Assembly (NCBI GenBank): GCA_001580565.1 | Contig: LRBF01000057.1 | Span: 1-64,000 of the forward strand | DNA from: Caballeronia megalochromosomata | Lineage (GTDB): Bacteria; Pseudomonadota; Gammaproteobacteria; Burkholderiales; Burkholderiaceae | DNA: 64,000 nucleotides | Direction: 5' to 3' | Shown: positions 49,174 to 59,674 of the stretch, piece by piece | Position numbering within the stretch: position 1 is the first letter of the stretch | Layout of the letters: the number at the start of each line of letters is the position of its first letter | Notes under the pieces: model-generated | What the model was told of the DNA's origin: nothing | Seen by the model: only the letters and a program-made list of their open reading frames with translations | Databases searched by the model: none | Translations under genes and position numbers: made by a program

Positions 49174-49246
49174 CGCACGCCTACAATGACGGAATCGGCC
49201 CCGATTTCCGGCCGATTTTTCCGCAACAGAAACTGGCATTCCCGTC

Positions 49247-49495
49247 ATGGCTTTAATCGACAAACTGCTGGCGCGCTCCACGCCGCCCGGCGCCGCCCAG
49301 AAACGCAAGACCATTGTGCGCGTACTGCTCGACGACGCCGGGCACGTCCAGGACGTCGTCCTGAAAATGAGCTGCGGCGATCCCGCGAAAGACGCTCACG
49401 CGCTCGACGAGGTCCGCAAAATGCGCTTCGCACGTGGACAACTCGGCTCGGGCACGGTGCGGCGCTGGCACGAACTCGCCTACGCGGTGGATTGA
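49247..49495 (+). CDS. Hypothetical small protein (TonB C-terminal-like pattern)
   Basis: An 82-residue soluble protein. The section VRVLLDDAGHVQDVVLKMSCGDPAKDAHALDEVRKMRF has the strand-turn-strand and 'D..AL..VR..RF' pattern of TonB C-terminal domains, but there is no membrane anchor. The homology is only suggestive. A -10-like TACAAT at about 49184 precedes it. The function is unknown. Confidence 0.7.
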   Translation: MALIDKLLARSTPPGAAQKRKTIVRVLLDDAGHVQDVVLKMSCGDPAKDAHALDEVRKMRFARGQLGSGTVRRWHELAYAVD

Positions 49496-49688
49496 ACGCG
49501 CGGTTTCGCGCCCGGTCGAACTCCGGCGCGCACGGTATCAGCGCGTTCGCCGCGCTCGGGACTAGAATGGGAGAATCATATTCAGGGGCGCGCCGCGCGA
49601 ACGAAGTCGCCGCGCGGCGTCGCATTCATGGGCAATCCGCGGGTTGGTTACCGCAATTTGACAAGGCGCAACGCGTCTGAGACTCGAC

Positions 49689-50642
49689 ATGACATCCGCT
49701 CTCGACCAGCTCAAGCAATACACGACCGTCGTCGCCGACACGGGCGACTTCCAGCAATTCATCCAGTTCAAGCCGCAGGACGCGACCACGAATCCGTCGC
49801 TGATCCTGAAGGCCGTCCAGAAAGACGATTACAAGCCGCTGCTCGAAAATACCGTCAAGGAGCACGCGAAGAAGCCGATGCCGCAGATCATCGACAATCT
49901 GCTCGTGGCGTTCGGCACCGAAATTCTGAAGATCGTTCCGGGCCGCGTGTCGACCGAAGTCGATGCGCGCCTTTCGTTCGACACGAAAGCTTCGATCGAC
50001 AAGGGCCGCGAAATCATCAAGCTGTATGAGAACGCGGGCGTCGACCGCAAGCGCGTGCTCATCAAGCTTGCATCGACGTGGGAAGGCATCCGCGCGGCCG
50101 AAGTGCTGCAGAAGGAAGGCATTCACTGCAATATGACGCTGCTCTTCTCGCTCGCGCAGGCCGTGGCCGCCGCCGAAGCGGGCGCGCAACTGATCTCGCC
50201 GTTCGTCGGCCGCATCTACGACTGGTACAAGAAGTCCGCCGGCGCGGATTGGGACGAAGCGAAGAACGGCGGCGCGAACGATCCGGGCGTGCAGTCGGTG
50301 CGGCGCATCTACTCGTACTACAAGAAGTTCGGCTACAAGACCGAGGTCATGGGCGCGAGCTTCCGCACGGTGAGCCAGATCACCGAACTCGCGGGATGCG
50401 ACCTGCTGACGATCAGCCCCGATCTCCTGAAAAAGCTTGCCGACAGCAACGACAAGGTCGAACGCAAGCTTTCGCCGGACGCGGGCAAGAACGAGAACGT
50501 GGAGAAGATCGCCGTCGACGAGTCGACCTTCCGCTTCCTCGTCAACGACGACGCGATGGCGACCGAAAAGCTCGCCGAAGGCATCCGCGCATTCGCAGCC
50601 GATGCGGTCAAGCTGGAGAAGCTGATCGCTGCGCTTCAATAA
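49689..50642 (+). CDS. tal: Transaldolase
   Basis: A 317-residue TalB-type enzyme of the non-oxidative pentose phosphate pathway. The Schiff-base Lys126 is in [12 protein letters not shown]. The N-terminal DATTNPSLI and the phosphate-binding residues in [10 protein letters not shown] are conserved. A -10-like TAGAAT near 49563 lies upstream, and a strong terminator follows. Confidence 0.96.
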   Translation: MTSALDQLKQYTTVVADTGDFQQFIQFKPQDATTNPSLILKAVQKDDYKPLLENTVKEHAKKPMPQIIDNLLVAFGTEILKIVPGRVSTEVDARLSFDTKASIDKGREIIKLYENAGVDRKRVLIKLASTWEGIRAAEVLQKEGIHCNMTLLFSLAQAVAAAEAGAQLISPFVGRIYDWYKKSAGADWDEAKNGGANDPGVQSVRRIYSYYKKFGYKTEVMGASFRTVSQITELAGCDLLTISPDLLKKLADSNDKVERKLSPDAGKNENVEKIAVDESTFRFLVNDDAMATEKLAEGIRAFAADAVKLEKLIAALQ

Positions 50643-50658
50643 CGCGTGCCTGCAACAG

Positions 50659-50703
50659 AACCGCAAATCGCGCCTGAACATTGGTGCGATTTGCGGTTTT
50701 TTC
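50659..50703 (+). terminator. Rho-independent terminator of tal
   Basis: AACCGCAAATCGC (50659-50671) pairs perfectly with GCGATTTGCGGTT (50686-50698) and is followed by TTTT. Confidence 0.9.
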
Positions 50704-50818
50704 TATTTCGCTGCTTCTTGACGTAATTTGACTCTTTCCGAGTCAGAGCGGTGTCTCATTGCAATAGACTTTCGAGCTTTGGCGGCATGTCCGCTTCAAC
50801 GCACGGAGTCGTTCGGTC

Positions 50819-51247
50819 ATGCAACTGGATACCTATATTTTCTACAACGGCGACTGCGCCGCCGCCCTCGAGCTTTATCAGGCGGCGTTCGGCGCACAGA
50901 TCGCCGCGCTGGTCCGCTTTCGCGACGCACCGGATGGCGGCAACGCCCCGCCCGACTGGCAGGACAAGGTCATGCACGCGGTGTTCTGCGTCGGCCCGAA
51001 CGCGATCATGGTCTCGGACGGCCGTTACGGTCAGCCGCGCAAGGACTACTCGGGCTTCACACTGTCGATATCCGCGGAAGACGCGCCATCGGGCGAGCGC
51101 ATCTTCAATATGCTCGCCGAAGGCGGCAATGTCCTAACGCCGTGGCAGTCCACGTTCTGGACGCAAGGCTTCGGCATGCTGACGGATCGTTTCGGCGTGC
51201 CCTGGCTCGTCAATGTGGTGCACGAAGGCGAAGCACAGGCAGCCTGA
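50819..51247 (+). CDS. VOC/PhnB-like protein
   Basis: A 142-residue vicinal-oxygen-chelate fold protein: FYNGDCAAALELYQAAFG, VMHAVFCVGPNAIMVSDG and FWTQGFGMLTDRFGVPWLVN. It resembles PhnB/3-demethylubiquinone methyltransferase-like VOC proteins, small homodimers of unclear function. It stands alone between the tal terminator and a convergent FUSC gene. Confidence 0.88.
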   Translation: MQLDTYIFYNGDCAAALELYQAAFGAQIAALVRFRDAPDGGNAPPDWQDKVMHAVFCVGPNAIMVSDGRYGQPRKDYSGFTLSISAEDAPSGERIFNMLAEGGNVLTPWQSTFWTQGFGMLTDRFGVPWLVNVVHEGEAQAA

Positions 51248-51258
51248 GTGTCATCGCG

Positions 51259-52362
51259 TCATGGATTGAGCGGCCGCGCACCTTCGATATTCCACTGCCG
51301 CTCGATCTCAGACAGACGCAGCCGCAGCCGATCCACCTGCTCCACGAAGCGCATCGCGAGCCAGTGCATGCCCTGTGTCGTGGCGCTTGCATCGTCGTCC
51401 GCGCACGGCGGCACGACTGGCGCATCCACCGCGCGGTACAGCAGGCTCACACGCCCGAAGCGCAAGGCGCGGGCCATCTGCAGAAGCTGCTGGCGCACGG
51501 CGTACTCGCCCGGCGAACACGCGATCGCGAAGCGGCTGGGCGTCGCGCTCGCGACTTCCGGCATCGACGTGACCAGCATCTCCAGCGCCGCGAGAATCGA
51601 GCGATGCAGCCGCTGGACCTCTTCGAGCCGCGCCATCGGTACATCGGTTTCCTTCGCGACCGATTCCATCAGCGCGCGCGCCTGCACGAGCCGCTGGCTC
51701 ATCGCGTAAAAGCGCCGCGCGGTTTCCTCGGCGAGCAGCGGCGTGCCGTCGAGCAAGGCCCCATAGACCTTCGCGCATTCGCGCAGATTGTCCGCGAGAC
51801 GATAGCGCCACGAGTACGTCGCGTATTGCGGCAGCACGAACGAAAACGCGAGCGCGATCACGACGCCGATCATCACATTGGCCGTGCGCCACAGGCCGGT
51901 GGAAAGCGGCAAATCGCCGTGGCCGGAGACGATGACCATCGTGATGGCCGTGAGCAGCGCGACATAGCCCGCCTTGCCGATCGCGTAATACGCGCAGCCG
52001 CCCGCGGTCAGGCACATCAGGACGAAGAACAGCATCGACGAGCCGGTGATCATCTGCGCGAGGATGAGCACGAGCCCGAACGCCGCTCCGAGCATCGTGC
52101 CGATGGCGCGCTCGGCCGCCTTCTTGCGGATATTGCCGTAATGCTGCAAGCCGCCGATCACGACCAGCACCGACACCGACGCCCACACGCCGTGCGGCAT
52201 GTCGATGCCCGTCGTGACCGCGATCGACATCGCCATCGCGAGCGCGACGCGCACGCCGTGGATCGTGTTCGCGTGCCGGTAGCGGAAGTACGGCGACGCG
52301 ATCGAATGGAGCAGGCGCGCGAAACGGCTGCGCCTGGGTGACGTCGATGTCGGAGAAAGCAT
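51259..52362 (-). CDS. FUSC family membrane protein
   Basis: A 367-residue protein of the fusaric-acid-resistance/aromatic efflux family. Five or six hydrophobic helices lie within residues 35-180 (GVRVALAMAMSIAVTTG, VWASVSVLVVIGGLQHYGNIRKKAAERAIGTMLGAAFG). A cytoplasmic helical domain follows. It is roughly half the size of full two-repeat FUSC proteins. The substrate is unknown. It lies beyond the terminator of the MctP operon, so it is transcribed separately. Confidence 0.88.
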   Translation of the reverse strand: MLSPTSTSPRRSRFARLLHSIASPYFRYRHANTIHGVRVALAMAMSIAVTTGIDMPHGVWASVSVLVVIGGLQHYGNIRKKAAERAIGTMLGAAFGLVLILAQMITGSSMLFFVLMCLTAGGCAYYAIGKAGYVALLTAITMVIVSGHGDLPLSTGLWRTANVMIGVVIALAFSFVLPQYATYSWRYRLADNLRECAKVYGALLDGTPLLAEETARRFYAMSQRLVQARALMESVAKETDVPMARLEEVQRLHRSILAALEMLVTSMPEVASATPSRFAIACSPGEYAVRQQLLQMARALRFGRVSLLYRAVDAPVVPPCADDDASATTQGMHWLAMRFVEQVDRLRLRLSEIERQWNIEGARPLNP

Positions 52363-52417
52363 GGTTCGCTCGTGTCGATGAACACACACGCCTGACAAAC
52401 AAAGGCGGTCGGAAAAC

Positions 52418-52457
52418 AAAACGCCCGTAACGGCCGGATGGCCATTACGGGCGTTTT
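52418..52457 (-). terminator. Terminator of the MctP operon
   Basis: AAAACGCCCGTAA (52418-52430) pairs perfectly with TTACGGGCGTTTT (52445-52457). The loop itself can form a GGCC/GGCC hairpin. The arrangement is symmetrical, and it most likely ends the transcript from 54303. Confidence 0.88.
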
Positions 52458-52504
52458 ACCAGCTTTTCGCGCGCCGCGCCGGGCGGGCGCGCGAACGGCC
52501 GGAA

Positions 52505-54058
52505 TCAGCCTTCCACGATGTCCAGATAGTCTTCCGGACGCGTGCGGTCGTCCGAGCGCTTGAGGCCCAGCACCTTCACGAGCAGGCTCACGACGATCGA
52601 GACGATCAGGTTCGCGATCAGCGCCCATACGGCCGCGTAGCCCGGCACGACATAGCCGAACAGATGCAGCGGATAGATCGAGCCCTTCAGTTGCAGCGAC
52701 ACGGCCATCCACGTTCCCACGCCGATGCCCACCGCCCAGCCGATCAGCAGACCACGATGATCGAGCACGCGCGTATAGAGGCCGAGCACGAGCGCGGGCA
52801 GCGTCTGGATGATCCAGATGCCGCCGAGCAGTTGCAACTGGATCGCGTAGGTCAGCGGCAGCGCGAGAATGAACACGACCGCGCCCACCTTCACGATCAG
52901 CGACACGAGCTTCGCGACGTTGGTTTCCTGCTCCGGCGTCATCGATTTGTTGACGAACTCGCGGTGCACGTTGCGCGTGTAGAGATTCGCCGCCGCGATC
53001 GACATGATCGCCGCCGGCACCAGCGCGCCGATGCCGATGGCCGCGAACGCCACCCCCACGAACCACGACGGGAAGTAGTGCAGGAACAGCGCCGGCACCG
53101 CGAAGTTCGCGCCATACGCCTTGAAGTACGACGCGAATTCCGGCATATCCTTCACGCCCGATGCCAGCGCCATGTAGCCGAGCAGCGCGAGCAGGCCGAG
53201 CACGAGCGAATACGCCGGCAGGAGCGCCATGTTGCGGCGGATCGTGTTGCCCGAGTTCGACGAGAGAATCGCCGTCACCGAATGCGGGTAAAGGAAGAGC
53301 GCAAGCGCCGAGCCGACCGCGAGCGTCGCGTACGCGCTGTAGCCGTTCAGGCTCGCGGCGTCGGGCGCTTTCAGCAACAGCTTTTCGGGCGGCACGACGC
53401 TGAAGATATGGCCGAAGCCGCCGAGCTGCGCCGGAATCACGATCATCGCGGCGATGATCGTGATGTAGATCAGCACGTCCTTCACCACGGCGATCATCGC
53501 GGGTGCGCGCAGGCCCGACGTGTACGTGTACGCGGCGAGAATCGCGAACGCGATGATGAGCGGCAGATCGCCGACGAAGCCCTGCGTCGAAAACCCGAGC
53601 GCGCCGATCACCACTTCGATGCCGACGAGCTGCAGCGCGATGTACGGCATCGTCGCGACGATGCCCGTCACCGCGACGGCGAGCGCGAGCATGCGGCTGT
53701 TGTAGCGCGCGTGCACGAAGTCGGCGGCGGTCACATAGCCGTGACGCTTCGCGATGCTCCAGAGCTTCGGAAACACGACGAACGCGAACGGATAGATGAG
53801 GATGGTGTACGGCAGCGCGAAGAAGCCCGTCGCGCCCGCGCCGAACACGAGCGCCGGCACCGCGACGAACGTGTAGGCGGTGTAGAGATCGCCGCCGAGC
53901 AGGAACCACGTGACGATGGTGCCGAAGCGGCGGCCGCCGAGACCCCATTCGTCGAGCTGGGCCAGATCGCCCTTGCGCCAGTGCGCGGCGATGAAGCCGA
54001 GAATCGTGACGCCGACGAAGAAGAGAACGAAGACGAAGGTTGCGGTGGCGTTCATCAT
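52505..54058 (-). CDS. Sodium:solute symporter (MctP-like monocarboxylate permease)
   Basis: A 517-residue SSS-family transporter with about 13 membrane helices (WGLGGRRFGTIVTWFLLGGDLYTAYTFVAVPALVFGAG near the N-terminus). It resembles rhizobial MctP, which takes up lactate, pyruvate, propionate and similar acids. Its ATG overlaps the stop of the DUF3311 gene as ATGA, the usual pairing for this family. The exact substrate is unproven. Confidence 0.9.
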   Translation of the reverse strand: MMNATATFVFVLFFVGVTILGFIAAHWRKGDLAQLDEWGLGGRRFGTIVTWFLLGGDLYTAYTFVAVPALVFGAGATGFFALPYTILIYPFAFVVFPKLWSIAKRHGYVTAADFVHARYNSRMLALAVAVTGIVATMPYIALQLVGIEVVIGALGFSTQGFVGDLPLIIAFAILAAYTYTSGLRAPAMIAVVKDVLIYITIIAAMIVIPAQLGGFGHIFSVVPPEKLLLKAPDAASLNGYSAYATLAVGSALALFLYPHSVTAILSSNSGNTIRRNMALLPAYSLVLGLLALLGYMALASGVKDMPEFASYFKAYGANFAVPALFLHYFPSWFVGVAFAAIGIGALVPAAIMSIAAANLYTRNVHREFVNKSMTPEQETNVAKLVSLIVKVGAVVFILALPLTYAIQLQLLGGIWIIQTLPALVLGLYTRVLDHRGLLIGWAVGIGVGTWMAVSLQLKGSIYPLHLFGYVVPGYAAVWALIANLIVSIVVSLLVKVLGLKRSDDRTRPEDYLDIVEG

Positions 54059-54303
54059 CGCGCACCTCCGCTCTTTCGTCCCGAGGGCAGCGCCTTCGTC
54101 TTCTTATAGACGACGGCGGTGATGACCGCGCTGATCAGCACCCACAGAAGCTGATACCAGTAGAAATAGGGAAAGCCCCACAGAACGGGCTCGATCTTGT
54201 TGTAAAACGGCACCCATACCACACCGATCCACGGAAGGATCAGAAGCCATAGCCAATGCTTGTTGCGCGGTTGTCCGGTGCCGGTCGCAGCTTCGTGAGC
54301 CAT
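54055..54303 (-). CDS. DUF3311 membrane protein
   Basis: An 82-residue protein with two membrane helices (WLWLLILPWIGVVWVPFYNKIEP and FYWYQLLWVLISAVITAVVYK). DUF3311 proteins are small partners of SSS-family permeases. The TGA stop overlaps the permease ATG, implying coupled translation and a two-subunit transporter. The start at 54303 is chosen because upstream sequence is not conserved in character. Confidence 0.9.
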   Translation of the reverse strand: MAHEAATGTGQPRNKHWLWLLILPWIGVVWVPFYNKIEPVLWGFPYFYWYQLLWVLISAVITAVVYKKTKALPSGRKSGGAR

Positions 54304-54528
54304 GAACGGTCTCCTCTTTGTTTTGATTCGCGTCGTTATTGCGAGCCCGGCGGGATGCCGGTCGTCGGGTAGACATGCCGTTGAAAGCACCCCGAAATAA
54401 CAGAGGGAGTATATGGACCCTTAAAACACGGTCAAGCAGGGGGAATCCCGACTATTCGGCTGATTTGAAAGGTTTTTGTAAATAGGCCAAAACCCTCGTT
54501 TCGGCCATGGCTTCCTGCGGCGCGTCGA

Positions 54529-55431
54529 TCAGATCGAAAACGAGCCGCTCGTCGCGATGTCGGCGCTCTCGGCAAGACCCTTCACCCACTTGCGCGCGGG
54601 CAGGCCGAGTTGCGCTTCGATCAGCTTCGCGCGCGTGTCGAGCGCCGTGAACGACACGTCGAGCGCGGGTCCGGCGAACGCGATCGCGACGCGATTGCCG
54701 TCGTGCACTTCGGGCAGCGCGATCACGCGACGATCGAACGCCTCGTTCAGATGACGCATGTTGCGCACGAAGCTCGGATGATCGCCGAACAGGTTGATCG
54801 TGACGACGCCCGCCTCCGGCGTGAGACACGCGCGGCATGCGCGATAGAACGACACGCTGTCGAGCACGGGGCCGCGCGCGGTGGCGTCGTAGAGATCGAT
54901 CTGCAACGCGCCGATCGTGCCGTGATTCGCGCGATCGTTGACGAACTCCCATGCGTCGCGCTCGGTGACGGTCAGGCGGGCATCGTCGTAGGGCAGCTCG
55001 AACATCGCGCGCGCGGCGATCACGACCGCCGGATTCAGCTCGACGGCTTCCACCTTCGCGCGCTTCAGAAAGCGATGGCAGAACTTGGTGAGCGCGGCCG
55101 CGCCGAGCCCGAGCTGCACGACGCGTTCGGGCGTTTCGACGAAGAGCAGCCACGCCATCATCTGCTGCGCATACTCGAGCTCGATGTGATCGGGCTTTTT
55201 CAGCCGCATCGCGCCTTGCACCCATTCGGTGCCGAAGTGCAGATAACGCACGCCGCCCTCTTCCGAGAACGTCACGGGCGCGAAGCGCGGCTTGCGGGGC
55301 GCGTCGATGCGCGGTGCGTTCGCGAGATCGTCGCGATCGTCATCACTGCGCTGGCGCTTCGATTTGCTGTTGTCCTTCTTGCGGCCGAATGCGCGAGCTT
55401 CGGCCGACGCGCGCTTGATGAGATTCGTCAT
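54529..55431 (-). CDS. Spermidine synthase-like protein
   Basis: A 300-residue methyltransferase-fold protein. The SAM-type motif is VVQLGLGAAALTKFCH, followed by VEAVELNPAVV and an acidic residue region around QIDLYDATARGP. This is the speE aminopropyltransferase fold, but the first 45 residues are basic and the putrescine-binding region is not obvious, so true polyamine synthesis is uncertain. It is the third gene of an overlapping operon with ubiC and a DNA glycosylase (ATGA overlap at 55431-55428). Confidence 0.8.
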   Translation of the reverse strand: MTNLIKRASAEARAFGRKKDNSKSKRQRSDDDRDDLANAPRIDAPRKPRFAPVTFSEEGGVRYLHFGTEWVQGAMRLKKPDHIELEYAQQMMAWLLFVETPERVVQLGLGAAALTKFCHRFLKRAKVEAVELNPAVVIAARAMFELPYDDARLTVTERDAWEFVNDRANHGTIGALQIDLYDATARGPVLDSVSFYRACRACLTPEAGVVTINLFGDHPSFVRNMRHLNEAFDRRVIALPEVHDGNRVAIAFAGPALDVSFTALDTRAKLIEAQLGLPARKWVKGLAESADIATSGSFSI

Positions 55432-55910
55432 TGTGTCGTGAGGATGTCGCGCCAGATGCGCAATTTTTGATCGAACGAGAGGATAGCATTGGCCGCGCTC
55501 GACGACGGCAGCACGAGCGTCGCGTAGCCCGCGGCGCTCAGGACGGGCGCGAATTTGCCCGACGTTTTGCCGTTGAAGCACACCTTGCGCAGTTTAGGAA
55601 AACGCGTGTGGAACGCGGCGAAGTCATTGGGCGATGCATTGCGGATCGCCGTATCCAGGCTGCCTTCGCGCTCGCACGCGGCGAGCACGTCCCACAGGCC
55701 GATGCCATGCGCGACGAGCCGCGCGAGGCGATCGTCGTAGGCCAGTTCATGCAGGTCCTCGCCGATCGCCGCGCCGACGAGCTTCCAGAACTGGTTGCGC
55801 GGATGCGCGTAGTACTGCGTCGCCGCGAGCGACGCGACGCCCGGAAAGCTGCCGAGGATGAGCGTGTGCGTCGCTTCATCGCCGACCGGAGCGAATCCCG
55901 CGAGCTTCAT
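55428..55910 (-). CDS. DNA-deoxyinosine (hypoxanthine) glycosylase
   Basis: A 160-residue uracil-DNA-glycosylase superfamily protein of the hypoxanthine-DNA glycosylase type. It has [32 protein letters not shown] (active-site strand and helix), [18 protein letters not shown], and [10 protein letters not shown] in the DNA-binding loop. It removes deaminated adenine. Its stop and start codons overlap both neighbours as ATGA, a strong sign of coupled translation with ubiC and the spermidine synthase-like gene. Confidence 0.88.
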   Translation of the reverse strand: MKLAGFAPVGDEATHTLILGSFPGVASLAATQYYAHPRNQFWKLVGAAIGEDLHELAYDDRLARLVAHGIGLWDVLAACEREGSLDTAIRNASPNDFAAFHTRFPKLRKVCFNGKTSGKFAPVLSAAGYATLVLPSSSAANAILSFDQKLRIWRDILTTQ

Positions 55911-56548
55911 TTCGCCTCGCCATGCGCGACGCGCTTCGCATGCGAACTCAGATGTTCGTACGAGCGCGCATGTTCGCGCCGATGCGGGCCGTGCGTCGCG
56001 GCGAGCCTGATCCACAGCGCATCGAGCATGCATTCGGTGACCATCAGCGGTGCGCCGTGACGCTTGAACACCGAGCGGCGCGCGACGAGCGCGTGCGGTT
56101 GCTGATTCGTTTGCACGGATGCGAGCCGATGCAGCGGATGCCGCGCCGTCAGCCTGCGGCTCGCGAGCGCCGAACGCGACACGCTGCTGTCGCTATAGAG
56201 CAGTTCGGCGAGCGGACGCGTGCGCAGACGGCGCATCGATTGCCACACGCCCGTGCTGTGCGCGAGCGGCACGATGCTATGCGCGACGACGAACGGCGCG
56301 CCATCCACCTTGAGCGCGACTTCGCGCACCCACACAGGCGTGCGCGGCGTGAGTTCGAGCGCGCGCGCTTCGTCCGGCCAGGGCATGTCGACGGCTTCGC
56401 GCGTGACTTCGACCGTCACCGCGCCGAGCGTGCGCAGATGCGCGGTCAGCGAGCCGCCGCGTGTGAGCCAGTCCTTTTGTGCGTCGGTGAGCGAGGCGAG
56501 CGGAATGACGCGCCAGTGCGCGTCGGTTGGATCGTTGGGCGTGAGCAT
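55907..56548 (-). CDS. ubiC: Chorismate lyase
   Basis: A 213-residue enzyme that splits chorismate to 4-hydroxybenzoate and pyruvate, the first step of ubiquinone synthesis. Family patterns include [36 protein letters not shown] and the C-terminal LATRR-type region with [19 protein letters not shown]. The start at 56548 is chosen for family length. It heads the operon with two DNA/polyamine-related genes. No ubiA is adjacent. Confidence 0.9.
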   Translation of the reverse strand: MLTPNDPTDAHWRVIPLASLTDAQKDWLTRGGSLTAHLRTLGAVTVEVTREAVDMPWPDEARALELTPRTPVWVREVALKVDGAPFVVAHSIVPLAHSTGVWQSMRRLRTRPLAELLYSDSSVSRSALASRRLTARHPLHRLASVQTNQQPHALVARRSVFKRHGAPLMVTECMLDALWIRLAATHGPHRREHARSYEHLSSHAKRVAHGEAK

Positions 56549-56695
56549 GGCGGTGATTATAGGATCACCCGCACTTCGGACAATTCGTATGGAGCCTGCG
56601 CGCCGATCGAAAGAAACTGAATGGCCGTTCACGCGTGTCATGTGCGGCCGCGCGCCGGGCGATCATCGGCATATCAATCAATAAGAGGACATCGA

Positions 56696-56953
56696 ATGTC
56701 GGAAAACAAGAAACAGACATCGAAGAAAGTTGCGCATCTCGCGGCTGAAACGCTGCATGACCCGAAGGCGTCGGCCATCAAGAAAAGCCTCGCGGCGTCT
56801 GCCCTGTCGCAGTCACACACCACAAGGCAGACGGGCGCCGAGATGGAACACAAGGCGAGCGAAGTGCTCCACAGCAACAAGTATTCGAAAGAAACGAAGA
56901 CGCTGGCCGCGTCAGTTCTTGCGCAATCCAACAAGGAACGCAAGGCGAAATAA
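56696..56953 (+). CDS. Hypothetical protein with an internal duplication
   Basis: An 85-residue, highly charged soluble protein of unknown function. Two copies of a helix pattern of about 29 residues occur: HLAAETLHDPKASAIKKSLAASALSQS and HKASEVLHSNKYSKETKTLAASVLAQS. AAGAGG lies before the ATG. Composition (Lys, Ala, Ser) suggests a small helical or stress-related protein. It converges on htpG across a terminator. Confidence 0.75.
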   Translation: MSENKKQTSKKVAHLAAETLHDPKASAIKKSLAASALSQSHTTRQTGAEMEHKASEVLHSNKYSKETKTLAASVLAQSNKERKAK

Positions 56954-56984
56954 AAAACGCGCCGCCGGTTTCCCGGCGGCGCGC
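56953..56984 (-). terminator. Terminator of htpG
   Basis: GCGCCGCCGG (56959-56968) pairs perfectly with CCGGCGGCGC (56973-56982). On the minus strand a run of six T follows. The plus strand has A-run first, so it can also serve the 85-residue gene less well. Confidence 0.85.
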
Positions 56985-57007
56985 CCATTCGAAACGCTCA
57001 AACAGAT

Positions 57008-58912
<1,905 letters not shown>

Positions 58913-58988
58913 GGTCGGGTCCTCTTTGTTGATTTCGATTGGTGCGATTGCCTTGCGGCGTGTTTGGCGGACGCCGCTAATTTGCCTG

Positions 58989-59018
58989 ATATAAGGGCGG
59001 CTGGGTGCTTTTCAAGGG
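58989..59018 (-). promoter_or_regulatory. RpoH (sigma32) promoter of htpG
   Basis: On the minus strand CCCTTGAA (59018-59011), a 13-base spacer and CCCTTATAT (58997-58989) match the heat-shock consensus (CTTGAA, then CCCCAT-T). The predicted start is about 70 bases before the htpG ATG. Confidence 0.8.
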
Positions 59019-59050
59019 TTCGTTTGCCGGATCCCGATTTCGTGTCGGTC

Positions 59051-59620
59051 TATTAGCACTGCCCCTGTGCGGGGCGGCACCTACTTTCTTTGCTGCTGCA
59101 AAGAAAGTAGGCAAAGAAAGCAGCTTTTCCCATCCAAAGTGCCTCACGCCGGCCGCGGCACAGGCGATTGGCTGAATGGCCCGGCTGTAGCGAGTGCCCT
59201 CAGAGGCCTAACCGGGCTTGGATCGCGCACGGTCTGTCACATCGCGCCACACGCGTGGCTGGTTCAGCACCAAATAGCTCCGTCCCGCTTCGCGGCCGAC
59301 CGGTCAATCGGGGGTGCATGCGCTTCTGCGCTTCTCCTTCTTCGTTGGTTTCCCCCGCATACCCAACGGCAGCGCGCAGCGCTGTGCCGAAACTATTTCG
59401 TGCTGAACCAGCGCGCTCGGATTTCTAGCGCGGCAGACCGTGCGCGGTCCAAGCCCGGTGAGTTTTGTGGGGGCGCTCGCTACTGCCGGTCCATTCAGCC
59501 AATCGCCTGTGCCGCGGCCGGCATGAAGCACTTTGGATGGAAAAGCTGCTTTCTTTGCCTACTTTCTTTGCAGCAGCAAAGAAAGTAGGTGCCGCCCCGC
59601 ACAGGGGCAGTGCTAATAAA
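59051..59620. repeat. Long imperfect inverted repeat with nested hairpins
   Basis: The left arm (59051 to about 59285) and right arm (about 59385 to 59620) are inverted copies. They share TTAGCACTGCCCCTGTGCGG, a hairpin CTACTTTCTTTGC/GCAAAGAAAGTAG (59081-59110 and 59559-59588), GCCGCGGCACAGGCGATTGG and GGTTCAGCAC. Each arm has a second hairpin GCCCC/GGGGC (59061-59075, 59594-59608). A centre of roughly 100 bases is unique. The left edge of the window holds another copy. No transposase is present, so the element is non-autonomous or a REP-like repeat. Frames inside (containing FLCCCKES) look like accidental translations. Confidence 0.85.
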
Positions 59621-59674
59621 CCAAAAAGAAATCAGGCCATCCACGGAAGCCCAGGCAAACAAAACAGCGAAACG

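Noticed and set aside
59067-59588. Open frames of 70-170 residues inside the inverted repeat (with FLCCCKES)
   Set aside because: They read through hairpins and both arms and have no convincing ribosome binding site. The same words appear in every repeat copy because the DNA is repeated.
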